From Crassaminicella thermophila (lineage in GTDB: Bacteria > Bacillota > Clostridia > Peptostreptococcales > Thermotaleaceae), in assembly GCF_008152325.1 (NCBI RefSeq), contig NZ_CP042243.1, positions 310,001 through 374,000 on the forward strand: DNA of 64,000 nucleotides, given 5' to 3'. The notes under the pieces are model-generated. The model made no database searches. It saw only the letters and a program-made list of their open reading frames with translations, and had not been told where the DNA came from. Below, in pieces: positions 1 through 8,316 of this stretch (positions are counted from its first letter, which is position 1; every line of letters begins with the position of its first letter). The position numbers were made by a program, and so were the translations under genes.

Positions 1-2
1 CA

Positions 3-920
3 ACCAATAATATAGAAGAAGCTCTTAAAGATACGGATATTATTATGATTATTGTTCCATCTTTAGCACACAAGGAGATAGCAAAGATGTGTGCACCACA
101 TTTAGTAGATGGACAAATCGTTTTTCTTCATCCAGGGGCAACTTTTGGAGCATTAGCTTTTCACAAAATTATTGAAGATGAAGATTGCAATGCAAATGTA
201 ATTATTGCTGAAAGCAATACGCTTATTTATGCATGTAGATTGATTGAACCAGGAAGGGCAAGGATTTTAGGGGTGAAAGATAGAATATTGGTTGCTGCCT
301 TACCAGCAAATGAAACGGATAGAGTTGTAAAAATATTAAATGCAGCTTATAAAGAAGTAGAAGCAGCTGAAAATGTCATGGTGACAAGTTTTGACAATAC
401 GAACCCGATTGTGCATCCCACAACAACACTGCTATGTACGGGATTGGTAGAATCTAATAGAGACTGGTTATTTTACTGGGATGGATTTACACCATCAATA
501 GGAAGCTTTTTAGAAGAGTTAGATCAAGAAAGAATAGCTGTTGGAAATGCACTAGGCCTTAATTTAATTACTTGTAAAAAACAGTACGAACTCGAGTATG
601 GTGTATGTGAAGATACTTTAGAACAAGCAGTAAAAAATACACAGGCATATGCAGAAATTAAGGGGCAACATAGTCTTAATACCCGTTATATTTTAGAGGA
701 TATTCCTATGGGATTGCTTCCTTTAGCTTCTATGGGTAAATTATTAGGAGTACCAGTAGAGAGAATGGAAACGGTGATAAGATTTTGTGAATATTTCCTT
801 CATAAAGATTTTTCATCTAATGGACGAACGGTTGAAAATCTCGGATTAGAAAATATGACTGCCGATGAAATTATGGAATTTGTGAAAACGGGAAAAAAGT
901 TAAAGTGTAACAATCAATAA
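3..920 (+). CDS. NAD/NADP octopine/nopaline dehydrogenase family protein (5' truncated)
   Basis: Opine dehydrogenases reductively condense an amino acid with a 2-oxo acid using NAD(P)H. The reading frame is open from base 3 with no stop before the window edge, so the N-terminal part with the nucleotide-binding glycine loop lies outside the window. About 305 residues remain. They include the end of the Rossmann domain (IIMIIVPSLAHKEIA, FLHPGATFGALAF) and the all-helical C-terminal domain with an NPIVHPTTTLL stretch encoded near 403-435, which matches the conserved Asn-Pro-x-x-His-Pro motif of the octopine DH fold. An ATG at 45 lies in mid-domain and is not a credible start. An intrinsic terminator follows, and a sigma-54 activator gene lies next downstream. 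The substrate cannot be inferred; family assignment is firm, specific activity is not. Confidence 0.85.
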   Translation, partial: TNNIEEALKDTDIIMIIVPSLAHKEIAKMCAPHLVDGQIVFLHPGATFGALAFHKIIEDEDCNANVIIAESNTLIYACRLIEPGRARILGVKDRILVAALPANETDRVVKILNAAYKEVEAAENVMVTSFDNTNPIVHPTTTLLCTGLVESNRDWLFYWDGFTPSIGSFLEELDQERIAVGNALGLNLITCKKQYELEYGVCEDTLEQAVKNTQAYAEIKGQHSLNTRYILEDIPMGLLPLASMGKLLGVPVERMETVIRFCEYFLHKDFSSNGRTVENLGLENMTADEIMEFVKTGKKLKCNNQ

Positions 921-943
921 AATGATAAGGATGCAAAAAGAAG

Positions 944-981
944 AACACACTTTATAGCATTTTTAATAAAGTGTGTTTTTC
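944..981 (+). terminator. Rho-independent terminator after opine dehydrogenase gene
   Basis: A perfect 12-bp inverted repeat (AACACACTTTAT at 944-955, ATAAAGTGTGTT at 966-977) with a 10-base loop is followed by a short T run. It separates the dehydrogenase gene from the regulator downstream. Confidence 0.85.
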
Positions 982-1166
982 TTTACTCTTTATCCTAAAA
1001 GGACATATATTTGAAAGGAAGATGAATCGATTTTTAAATTGAATAAAATTTCTAACAAATCATTTATTTTTTGTAGGAAAGTGACTATAATGGAAGAAAA
1101 TATTTTTCATCATTTTAAAAAACATCATAATGAGAAAAGAATTAAAATCTTATGGAGGGAATATAA

Positions 1167-2938
1167 ATGCTTAGGTTAGCCGACATTGAAGAGACAGTAA
1201 AGAAAATTTCAGATGTAATAGCTAGTGTGATGAATATGGAAATCATTATATGTGATAATCATCTTAGAAAAATTGGAGATAGCAATAAAAATTGGGAGTC
1301 GGAATGTCTGAATATTACAAAACATTCCATATTGACAAAAATAATAAATGCAGGAAAACATTTAGTTATAAAGACAAGAAATGAAAATAAAGGATGTATG
1401 ATATGTCTACATAAGAATAAATGCAATCTTAAAGCATTGATAGGGACTCCTATTCAGTATAATGATACTATTTTAGGAAGTATTGGGATTCTTGCTGATA
1501 CAGAGGAGAATAAAAAAATATTATTAGAAAAAGAAAAATATATTCTTGATTTTATCAATAAAATGGCAGATTTAATTATTAGCAAATTACTAGAAAAAGA
1601 AGCGACAGATAAATTAAAAATTATGAAGAAGCGGTTATTATCTATAATGGATTCTATTGATGATGGCATTATTGCTTTAGATGAAAAGGGATATATTATC
1701 TATATGAATTCACATATTAAAGAATTTATTGACTTATTTTCTATGGATCTTAGAAAGCAAAACATTATGGATTTAATTCCTAAAGTATATATAAAAGAAA
1801 TGATTCAAGATGGGAGATCCTTTAGAAACAGAGAATTGAATATACGTAAAGAAGAGATGGATTTGCAAATGATTGTTTCTGGAAAAATTATAAAACATAA
1901 AGATAGAAGCATTGGTTCTATTTTAACATTTAAAAAAATGTCTGATATATATAATGTTGTGATGATGTATCGTTAAATAGTTCTTATACAACTTTTGATG
2001 ATATTATTGGTGAGAGTGTACTAATGGATCAAGTAAAGGATAAGGCTAAAAGAGTAGCAAATAGCAAATCTACAGTTTTAATACAGGGAGAAAGTGGCAC
2101 AGGCAAAGAGCTATTAGCGAGAGCAATACATAATTATAGCGATAGAAAAAATAAACCGTTTATTGCCATTAATTGTGCGGCTATACCAGATACTTTACTT
2201 GAAAGTGAATTGTTTGGTTATGAGGAGGGAGCATTTACTGGAGCTAGACGTGGAGGGAAATTAGGAAAATTTCAACTTGCTAATGAAGGAACCATTTTTT
2301 TAGATGAAATCGGAGAAATGCCAATTCATCTACAAACAAAATTATTAAGAGTTCTACAGGAAAAAAGTATCGAAAAAATAGGAGGACATAAAAGTATACC
2401 TATAGATGTAAGAGTGATCGCAGCAACTAATAAAAACTTAGAAAGTATGGTAGAGAATGAAGAATTTAGAGAAGATTTATTTTATCGTTTGAATGTGATT
2501 CCCATATTTATTCCTCCTTTAAGAGAAAGAAAAGGAGATGTAAAGATTTTACTTGAATATTTTTTAAAAGTATATAATGCGAAACTTTCTAAAAATATTT
2601 ACGGATTTTCAACGGAAGTAGAAAGTGTTCTGCTGAATTATAACTGGAAAGGAAATGTAAGAGAATTACAAAATGTTGTTGAGTATGCTGTAAATATGGA
2701 AAATAGCATATACATCAGAATGGATAGTATTCCTCTTAAAATAAAGAAATTAACAGAAGAGGCTTCTAAAGATTTTCAGATTACAACAATCCGAAATATG
2801 GAAAGGAAACTTATAGAAAATTCACTAAAATTTTATGGAAAAAGTGTTGCAGATAAAAAAATGGCTGCACAAGCTCTTGGTATAAGCATAGCAACATTAT
2901 ATAGAAAAATGAAGGAATATAATATTCAATTAGATTAA
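1167..2938 (+). pseudogene. Sigma-54-dependent transcriptional activator, split by a frameshift
   Basis: This is an enhancer-binding activator of sigma-54 RNA polymerase in two fragments. Fragment one (1167-1976, frame 3, RBS GGAGGG, 269 codons) carries a sensory region with a cysteine-containing segment (GCMICLHKNKCNLKA) and a PAS-like domain (SIDDGIIALDEKGYIIYMN). It stops at 1974. Fragment two is in another frame. It is open from 1955 and can be read well before its first ATG at 2024, giving [16 protein letters not shown], the usual linker into the AAA+ domain. The AAA+ domain has Walker A GESGTGKE (residues 22-29 counted from 2024), the sigma-54 contact loop GAFTGA (69-74), Walker [16 protein letters not shown] and WKGNVREL, and ends in a Fis-type HTH ([16 protein letters not shown]). 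One missing base between 1955 and 1973 explains the break. Either a real mutation or a sequencing error is possible. A functional two-peptide arrangement is less likely because no RBS precedes 2024. Confidence 0.85.
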
Positions 2939-2948
2939 ATTTAAGTAT

Positions 2949-2985
2949 AAGTAAAGATGCTGTATTTATTACAGCATCTTTACTT
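2949..2985. terminator. Bidirectional terminator between convergent genes
   Basis: A 16-bp perfect stem (2949-2964 with 2970-2985) and a 5-base loop sit between the sigma-54 activator (plus) and ferritin (minus), which ends at 2989. T-rich flanks on both strands suggest it serves both genes. Confidence 0.85.
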
Positions 2986-2988
2986 AAT

Positions 2989-3495
2989 TTACTCAGCAGG
3001 TGGTGTAAATGTTCTTTGGGCTAGTTCTGTATCTAACATATAAAGGGCATTGCTGTTATCACGGATTCTTTGAAGTTTTTTAATGATACTATTAAAGGTT
3101 GATTCTTCTTCTACTTGTTCATCAATAAACCATCTTAAGAAACTAATGGTTGCGTGTTCTCTTTCTTCCATAGCAAGGTCTGTCAGCTTATAAATTCTTT
3201 GTGTTACTAATTTTTCATGCTCTAAACCTTTTTGAAATACATCTAAAATAGATGTATATTCATTTTGGGGTTCATCAAGGGCAGAAATTGTTACTCTTCC
3301 ATCCATCTCAACCACATAATCAAAAAACTTCATTGCATGAAATCTTTCTTCTTCTGCTTGTACTTTAAAAAAGTTTGCAAATCCATCTAAGTCTTCTGAA
3401 GCACAATAAGCGGCCATAGCTAAATATAGATTTGCAGAAAAGAATTCAAATTTAATTTGTTCATTTAATTCTTTCATTAATTTTTCACTAATCAT
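2989..3495 (-). CDS. ftnA: Ferritin (non-haem iron storage protein)
   Basis: Oxidises Fe(II) and stores it as a mineral core inside a 24-subunit cytosolic shell. With the start at 3495 the protein is 168 residues, normal for bacterial ferritin. The ferroxidase residues are all present: Glu17, Glu50, His53 (EEERFH), Glu94, Gln127 and Glu130. The longer frame reaching 3558 is rejected because AGGAGGA lies just upstream of the 3495 ATG and family members begin MxSEKLxKxLNEQ. It is transcribed alone on the minus strand, convergent with the sigma-54 regulator. No confident Fur box was found upstream. Confidence 0.95.
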   Translation of the reverse strand: MISEKLMKELNEQIKFEFFSANLYLAMAAYCASEDLDGFANFFKVQAEEERFHAMKFFDYVVEMDGRVTISALDEPQNEYTSILDVFQKGLEHEKLVTQRIYKLTDLAMEEREHATISFLRWFIDEQVEEESTFNSIIKKLQRIRDNSNALYMLDTELAQRTFTPPAE

Positions 3496-3561
3496 AAAAA
3501 TCCTCCTTTGTTTATTATCATAACTATTTATTACCACAAAACCATATTTTTTAAACAAAAA

Positions 3562-3594
3562 AAGTAAAAGAGCAGCAATTTTTTGCTGCTCTTT
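3562..3594 (-). terminator. Terminator of the phaJ-phaE unit
   Basis: A 12-bp perfect stem (AAAGAGCAGCAA 3567-3578 with TTGCTGCTCTTT 3583-3594) and a 4-base loop. Read on the minus strand it is followed by a T run (complement of 3558-3563), so it ends the transcript that contains phaE. Confidence 0.85.
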
Positions 3595-3636
3595 AAGTTT
3601 AATTTTTTAATTATGGTGTATTGATTAGTATAAAAG

Positions 3637-4710
3637 CTATTCTTGAGAATTAAGTTCATCAATTAATGTGCTTATCTCTTGTTTTAAGCCTCTTACTTCT
3701 CTTTTTAAGCTGTATATAGTTTTATAAAGACTATTCATATCGCTCTTGCTAGGAAATGGTAGAAACTGTAGTTGTTCTTCGAGAACTTTATCAAAATTTT
3801 TCTTAAAAAGAACGCTAGCATCTGTAAGCTGACTTAGTAGCTTTGAAAAATCATCTGTACTAAATAGTGCTTTATAAGCTTCTTCATTTTGTTTCCACCA
3901 ATATTCATAAAACTCCTTAAAAGTTTTCGGTTGAGTTCCGTTCTTTATCATATTTTGATAATCATAAATAATATTTTCCATAGTGTCTGTGCCTACACGA
4001 TAAATGGTTGCAGAAAATTCATTAAGAGTGTTTACATATTTTGTAAAAGAATTTAAACTTTCCATTTGTTTTTCAAAATATTCTCTGCTTATACCAATCA
4101 TAGGTGCAGAGAAGAGTTTGCCAAAAGTTTTTTCATAATTTTCTTTAAGAAGTTTTGTATAGTTTAATAAAGCATCTTTATCAGCTAGAGTAGTTTTAGC
4201 AAGGAGTTCCTGAAATTCTTTTCCATTTTTAATCCATGGATACCAAAATTTTTTTACTATATCAAAATAGGTTTCATAAATATCAATAGGTTGTTTTAAT
4301 AGGCTTTGTATAGAGCTAGGAAAATAAGAAATGAAATGACTTGATAAAATTTCCATATAATCTTTTTGCCACTGACTATAAAACTGCATCATTTTATTAG
4401 GATCATTTTCTGAAATATTTTTCCAAAAATCGTATACCTTATAGTAAATGTCTGTATTAAAAGGTATTTTTCTAAAAATTTCTTCTGGAATATTTATATC
4501 AAACAACTCTAGGTTTGTTTTAAAAATATCATGATTCATTTTGATTAATTGATTAAAAAATTCCATAGAGTTTAAAAAAGGATTATTGAATTCCTTTGAA
4601 TTTTCTTCAACAGTTTTAGGAATAAAATTTTCTTGAAAAGTATCAAACATTTTCTTTTGGGTATCAAACCATTGTTCCATTAGATTACCAAATAAGTTTT
4701 GTGAGATCAT
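3637..4710 (-). CDS. phaE: Class III polyhydroxyalkanoate synthase subunit PhaE
   Basis: PhaE is the non-catalytic partner of PhaC in class III PHA synthases, which polymerise (R)-3-hydroxyacyl-CoA into storage granules. The 357-residue protein is rich in Trp, Phe and Tyr, almost wholly helical in appearance, and begins NLFGNLMEQWFDTQKKMFDTF. It ends in the family's hallmark C-terminal segment (FPSKSDMNSLYKTIYSLKREVRGLK, about residues 317-341), which precedes a coiled coil. Its start has an AAAGGGGAA RBS. It lies 27 bases downstream of the PhaJ-like gene and is followed by a terminator. The catalytic subunit gene phaC, normally beside phaE, is absent from the window. Assignment rests on the C-terminal motif and overall composition, because PhaE proteins diverge quickly. 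Confidence 0.82.
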   Translation of the reverse strand: MISQNLFGNLMEQWFDTQKKMFDTFQENFIPKTVEENSKEFNNPFLNSMEFFNQLIKMNHDIFKTNLELFDINIPEEIFRKIPFNTDIYYKVYDFWKNISENDPNKMMQFYSQWQKDYMEILSSHFISYFPSSIQSLLKQPIDIYETYFDIVKKFWYPWIKNGKEFQELLAKTTLADKDALLNYTKLLKENYEKTFGKLFSAPMIGISREYFEKQMESLNSFTKYVNTLNEFSATIYRVGTDTMENIIYDYQNMIKNGTQPKTFKEFYEYWWKQNEEAYKALFSTDDFSKLLSQLTDASVLFKKNFDKVLEEQLQFLPFPSKSDMNSLYKTIYSLKREVRGLKQEISTLIDELNSQE

Positions 4711-4737
4711 AGAAAATTCCCCTTTCGTATTTTTTGT

Positions 4738-5160
4738 TTAAGACTTCATTTTTTTTACGACAGCTTCTCCTATTACGATTTCAGTATTAGATTGATTGGT
4801 AACTACTGTTTTTAATATTAAGATTTGTTTTTCATCTTTTTTATCTATTACCTGGACGGTAGCTGTTAAAGTATCTCCTATAAAGCAAGGTGCTAAGAAT
4901 TTTAAACTTTGGCTTAAGTATAGTGTATTCACGCCAGGTAATTTTGTGCCTAAAACAGCAGATATAAGAGAACTTGTCAACATACCATGGGCGATTCTTT
5001 TTTTAAAGATAGTTTTAGAGGCAAACGTATCATCAATGTGTATAGGATTAAAATCTCCTGTAATGGACGCAAATTTACGAATATCATTATCTGTTATGTT
5101 TTTTGACAAACTAGCTTTCTCTCCAATTGTTATTTCTTCGTATGGTCGATCTATTATCAT
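4738..5160 (-). CDS. phaJ: MaoC-like (R)-specific enoyl-CoA hydratase, PhaJ type
   Basis: Hot-dog-fold hydratase that converts trans-2-enoyl-CoA to (R)-3-hydroxyacyl-CoA, linking beta-oxidation or butyrate-type intermediates to PHA polymerisation. The 140-residue length fits single-domain PhaJ. The catalytic dyad is visible as Asp36 and His41 in the hydratase motif TGDFNPIHID, followed by FKKRIAHGML. The RBS is AAAGGGGGA. It is the first gene of a two-gene minus-strand unit with phaE, which supports the PHA role over other MaoC functions. Substrate chain length cannot be judged from sequence. Confidence 0.85.
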   Translation of the reverse strand: MIIDRPYEEITIGEKASLSKNITDNDIRKFASITGDFNPIHIDDTFASKTIFKKRIAHGMLTSSLISAVLGTKLPGVNTLYLSQSLKFLAPCFIGDTLTATVQVIDKKDEKQILILKTVVTNQSNTEIVIGEAVVKKMKS

Positions 5161-5254
5161 AATGATCCCCCTTTCGTTTTCTTGAAAGTATACAAAATAA
5201 TAGTATGAATAGAATTGAGTGCATATGACTAAAAAATAAAAAAGAATGAAAAAA

Positions 5255-5290
5255 ATAAGACAGGTTCACTTTGAAGTGAACCTGTCTTAT
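5255..5290 (-). terminator. Terminator of the unknown minus-strand gene (possibly bidirectional)
   Basis: A 17-bp perfect inverted repeat (5255-5271 with 5274-5290) closes with a minimal loop. On the minus strand it is followed by a long T-rich stretch (complement of 5231-5255). It lies 16 bases past the stop of the unknown gene at 5307 and upstream of phaJ. Confidence 0.85.
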
Positions 5291-5306
5291 TTTAAAGGTT
5301 TATTTA

Positions 5307-5795
5307 TTAAATAATTTTTGTTGGATATACTCCAAGCATATAGGTTGAACAAGGGCTAAGGAAATATTTATCTTTTGGAATAGATTCATTAATAAATTCT
5401 GCAATAAAACTGCTTTCTACTTCACTACTTATCATAACTAAAGGGGATTGACCTTTATATTCTATATTGTCATGCTGTTTTGGTAATAAAACATGGCATT
5501 CTTTTTCTATATTTTCTTCTTTCAAAATATCTATTATTTCTCTAATAACTTTTGATTGAGAGTAGTCAAATAAAGCCTTATTTGTATTGACATATGTCTT
5601 ACTATTTTCATTTTCTTTACTTTTTAATTTTTCAACATATGCATTATAACCAATATCAAAGGCTTCTTTATCGTTTCTCCTGAGCCATGTACCGTATTTT
5701 TTGCCTCTGCATCGACCACCATTTTCATACATATCAGCTTTTGGAACGCCCAAAGTATTTAAATATTCCTCATACATTTTTTTTGTTATTTTCAT
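5307..5795 (-). CDS. Conserved hypothetical protein, 162 aa
   Basis: I do not recognise this family. A good RBS (GGAGG, 6-7 bases upstream) and its own terminator support a real gene. The N-terminal third is compact and basic with the pattern GGRCRGKKYGTWLRRNDKEAF (residues about 26-46). The middle (residues 55-75) is Asn/Ser/Lys-rich and linker-like, and the C-terminal part looks like an alpha/beta domain. No signal peptide or membrane segment is evident. It is transcribed alone and diverges from the EF-G-like gene, so context gives no functional clue. Confidence 0.7.
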   Translation of the reverse strand: MKITKKMYEEYLNTLGVPKADMYENGGRCRGKKYGTWLRRNDKEAFDIGYNAYVEKLKSKENENSKTYVNTNKALFDYSQSKVIREIIDILKEENIEKECHVLLPKQHDNIEYKGQSPLVMISSEVESSFIAEFINESIPKDKYFLSPCSTYMLGVYPTKII

Positions 5796-6122
5796 TATGA
5801 AATACCTCCATGTGAATAAACTAGATAGATCCAGTATACTTTACCTGAAATTTAAAATACATTATATAGATATTTTTTCTGTAAATGGAACAAAATTCCT
5901 GCGTAAGAATGTAAAGTTTTCAAAACTTTCGCTCGACTACATTTTTTTGCATTTTTTGTGTTTTTGTATAAATTGGCTTTCAATAAAAAATTCAGTAAGA
6001 TATATTTACTAAACTTATTGAAGAAAAAATAAAACTAGAAGGAATTTTCTGAATAGTAAAGAATATATAATTTAAAGAGTTGTCTAAATATTACAATAAA
6101 TATTGGGCGAGGGGGAAATTCA
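5796..6122. other. Divergent intergenic region with a terminator-like hairpin
   Basis: This 327-base A+T-rich region separates two divergent genes. It holds the palindrome AAAGTTTTCAAAACTTT (5913-5929) nested in a possible outer stem AATGTA (5908-5913) / TACATT (5938-5943) followed by a T run to about 5948. A TATAAT hexamer is at 6066-6071, without a convincing -35. No coding potential is seen. The short plus-strand frame spanning 5701-6012 has no RBS and mostly shadows the minus-strand gene. Confidence 0.5.
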
Positions 6123-8192
6123 ATGAAGAAGTATATAAGTGATAAAATAAGAAATGTAGCATTAGTAGGTCATGGTGGCTGTGGAAAGACTGTACTAACA
6201 GAAGCAATGTTATATACAACGAAAGTTACGAATAGATTAGGAAGAACAGAAGATGGAAATACGGTATCAGATTTTGACAAACAAGAAATCGATAGAAAGC
6301 TTTCTATTAGTACAAGTTTAATTCCTATTGAATGGAAAGATCAAAAATATAATATATTAGATACACCAGGATACTTCGATTTTGTTGGAGAAGTGAATAG
6401 TGCATTAAGAATTGCAGGGGGGGCTATTATTGTAGTAGATGCAAGTTCAGGCGTAGAAGTTGGAACGGAAAAAGCTTGGAAATATACAAGCATGAGAAAA
6501 ATGCCTAGATTTATATTTTTAAATAAAATGGATAAGGAAAACGTTAATTATGATAAAGTTATTAATGAATTAAGAGAAAAGTTCGGAAAAGCTATTGCGC
6601 CTTTTGCTATTCCATTAGGAACAGACAATGGATTAAGAGGGCTTGTAAATGTTGTAGATATGATTGCAAGGGAATATAACGGACAAGAATGTGTAGATGC
6701 CAAAATAAAAGAAGAATGGTTAGAAAGAATTCAACCTATTCGAGATATGTTGATCGAATCTGTAGCTGAGAGTGATGAAATATTAATGGAGAAATATTTT
6801 GAAGGAGAAGAATTCACTCCGGAAGAAATTCATGAAGGACTTCGTAAAGGAGTTTTAGAAGGAGATATTGTACCAGTATTAGTGGGTTCTGCAGTGAATA
6901 ATATAGGTGTTCATACTTTGTTAAATATGATCGATACATACATGCCTACACCTAGGGATATGAAAGCTTATGAAGGAATCAATCCTAAGGATGGTAGTAA
7001 GATATTTAGAAATATTAATGTAAAAGACCCATTTTCTGCATTGGTATTTAAAACAATTGTTGATCCGTATGTAGGCAAAATTTCTCTGATGAAAGTGATT
7101 TCAGGAGAATTAACTCCAGATATGGAAGTATATAATCCAGAAAAGGATGAAGTAGAAAAAATAGGGAATATGTTTTTAATGAGAGGGAAAAACCAAATTG
7201 CAGTAGATAAAGTTGTGGCTGGAGATATTGTAGCTGTTGCAAAACTTCAATATGCACAAACGGGAGATACTTTATGTGATAAGAATAATCCAATACATTA
7301 TAGTAAAATTGAGTTCCCGCAGCCGACATTATTTATGGCTGTTGAGCCTAAGAGTAAAGGTGATGAAGAAAAAATCAGTTCAGGGCTTAGTAAACTAACA
7401 GAAGAAGATCCTACTTTTACTGTGATTCGTAATAAGGAGACAAAGCAAACCCTTATAGGCGGACAAGGAGATATGCATATAGATGTAATTACAAGCAAAC
7501 TTAAAAATAAATTTGGTGTAGATGTAGTGTTAGTAGATCAATTAATACCATATAGAGAAACAATTAAAGGAAAATCGGATGTACAAGGAAAGCATAAGAA
7601 ACAGTCAGGTGGGCATGGACAATATGGAGATGTTAAGATAAGATTTGAACCAGCTCAAGAAGAATTTATATTTGAAGAGGAAATCTTTGGTGGAGCTGTA
7701 CCAAAAAATTATATACCAGCTGTTGAAAAAGGACTTAGAGAATGTTTAGAGACTGGAGTTTTGGCAGGATTTCCAGTAGTAAATGTGAAAGCAGTTTTAT
7801 ATGATGGGTCCTACCATGATGTAGATTCTTCTGAAATGGCATTTAAGATTGCTGCATCATTGGCATTCAAAAAAGGAATGGAAGCAGCAAATCCAGTATT
7901 GCTTGAACCTATTATGCATGTGGAGATTATTGTGCCAGAAGATTATATGGGAGATATAATGGGAGATATGAATAAACGACGAGGAAGGATTCTTGGTATG
8001 GAACCAATTGGAGATGGAAACCAAAAAGTTATTGCTGAGGCACCACAAGCAGAACTATTTAAGTATGCAATAGATCTTCGATCTATGACACAAGCAAGGG
8101 GAAGTTTTACAATGGAATTTGCAAGATATGAAGAGGTTCCAGCGCATCTTAGTCCTAAAATTATTGAAGCTGTAAAAGAAAATAAAAAATAG
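6123..8192 (+). CDS. Elongation factor G-like GTPase (EF-G paralogue)
   Basis: A five-domain translational GTPase of 689 residues, distinct from the canonical EF-G encoded in the str operon of this window. The G domain has P-loop GHGGCGKT (16-23), switch II DTPGYFDF and NKMD. The glycine-rich P-loop without the AHIDAGKT signature is typical of the EF-G-2-like group represented by the structurally known Thermus thermophilus EF-G-2. Later domains II-V are complete ([40 protein letters not shown]). The RBS is GAGGGGGAA. It is a single-gene unit closed by a terminator. It probably binds the ribosome, but its role (specialised translocation, recycling or stress) is not settled from sequence. Confidence 0.88.
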   Translation: MKKYISDKIRNVALVGHGGCGKTVLTEAMLYTTKVTNRLGRTEDGNTVSDFDKQEIDRKLSISTSLIPIEWKDQKYNILDTPGYFDFVGEVNSALRIAGGAIIVVDASSGVEVGTEKAWKYTSMRKMPRFIFLNKMDKENVNYDKVINELREKFGKAIAPFAIPLGTDNGLRGLVNVVDMIAREYNGQECVDAKIKEEWLERIQPIRDMLIESVAESDEILMEKYFEGEEFTPEEIHEGLRKGVLEGDIVPVLVGSAVNNIGVHTLLNMIDTYMPTPRDMKAYEGINPKDGSKIFRNINVKDPFSALVFKTIVDPYVGKISLMKVISGELTPDMEVYNPEKDEVEKIGNMFLMRGKNQIAVDKVVAGDIVAVAKLQYAQTGDTLCDKNNPIHYSKIEFPQPTLFMAVEPKSKGDEEKISSGLSKLTEEDPTFTVIRNKETKQTLIGGQGDMHIDVITSKLKNKFGVDVVLVDQLIPYRETIKGKSDVQGKHKKQSGGHGQYGDVKIRFEPAQEEFIFEEEIFGGAVPKNYIPAVEKGLRECLETGVLAGFPVVNVKAVLYDGSYHDVDSSEMAFKIAASLAFKKGMEAANPVLLEPIMHVEIIVPEDYMGDIMGDMNKRRGRILGMEPIGDGNQKVIAEAPQAELFKYAIDLRSMTQARGSFTMEFARYEEVPAHLSPKIIEAVKENKK

Positions 8193-8231
8193 AAATAAAG
8201 ATGGTGCTTTTATGTGCCATCTTTATTTATT
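8193..8231 (+). terminator. Terminator after the EF-G-like gene
   Basis: Stem AAATAAAGATGG (8193-8204) pairs with CCATCTTTATTT (8217-8228) around a 12-base loop. It starts directly after the stop codon. The T tract is interrupted (ATTTATTAG). Confidence 0.7.
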
Positions 8232-8247
8232 AGGAGGATAAGATATT

Positions 8248-8313
8248 ATGCAGAATGAGAATAATATTATAAACAAGACAAAAACTAATGAAGAAAGAAT
8301 AAGAAGGAGGTAA
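8248..8313 (+). CDS. Short leader ORF of 21 codons upstream of the 79-aa protein
   Basis: ATG 8248 has its own good RBS (AGGAGGAT, 8232-8239) and runs in frame to TAA at 8311-8313. The peptide is hydrophilic, starts MQNENNIINK and ends EERIRRR. Its last codons (AGA AGG AGG) are themselves the Shine-Dalgarno sequence of the next gene, whose ATG lies three bases beyond the stop. This layout suggests translational coupling, or a leader whose termination clears or blocks the next start. Whether the peptide itself has a function is unknown. The possibility that this is chance remains real at this length. Confidence 0.45.
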   Translation: MQNENNIINKTKTNEERIRRR

Positions 8314-8316
8314 AGT

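Noticed and set aside
1931-1938. T-AAA-AAA run as a programmed -1 frameshift site in the sigma-54 activator
   Set aside because: A -1 slip at this run would meet stops at 1943-1945 and 1952-1954, so it cannot join the two fragments.
5701-6012. 103-codon plus-strand frame
   Set aside because: It overlaps the better-supported minus-strand gene, lacks an RBS and consists largely of A+T-rich spacer.
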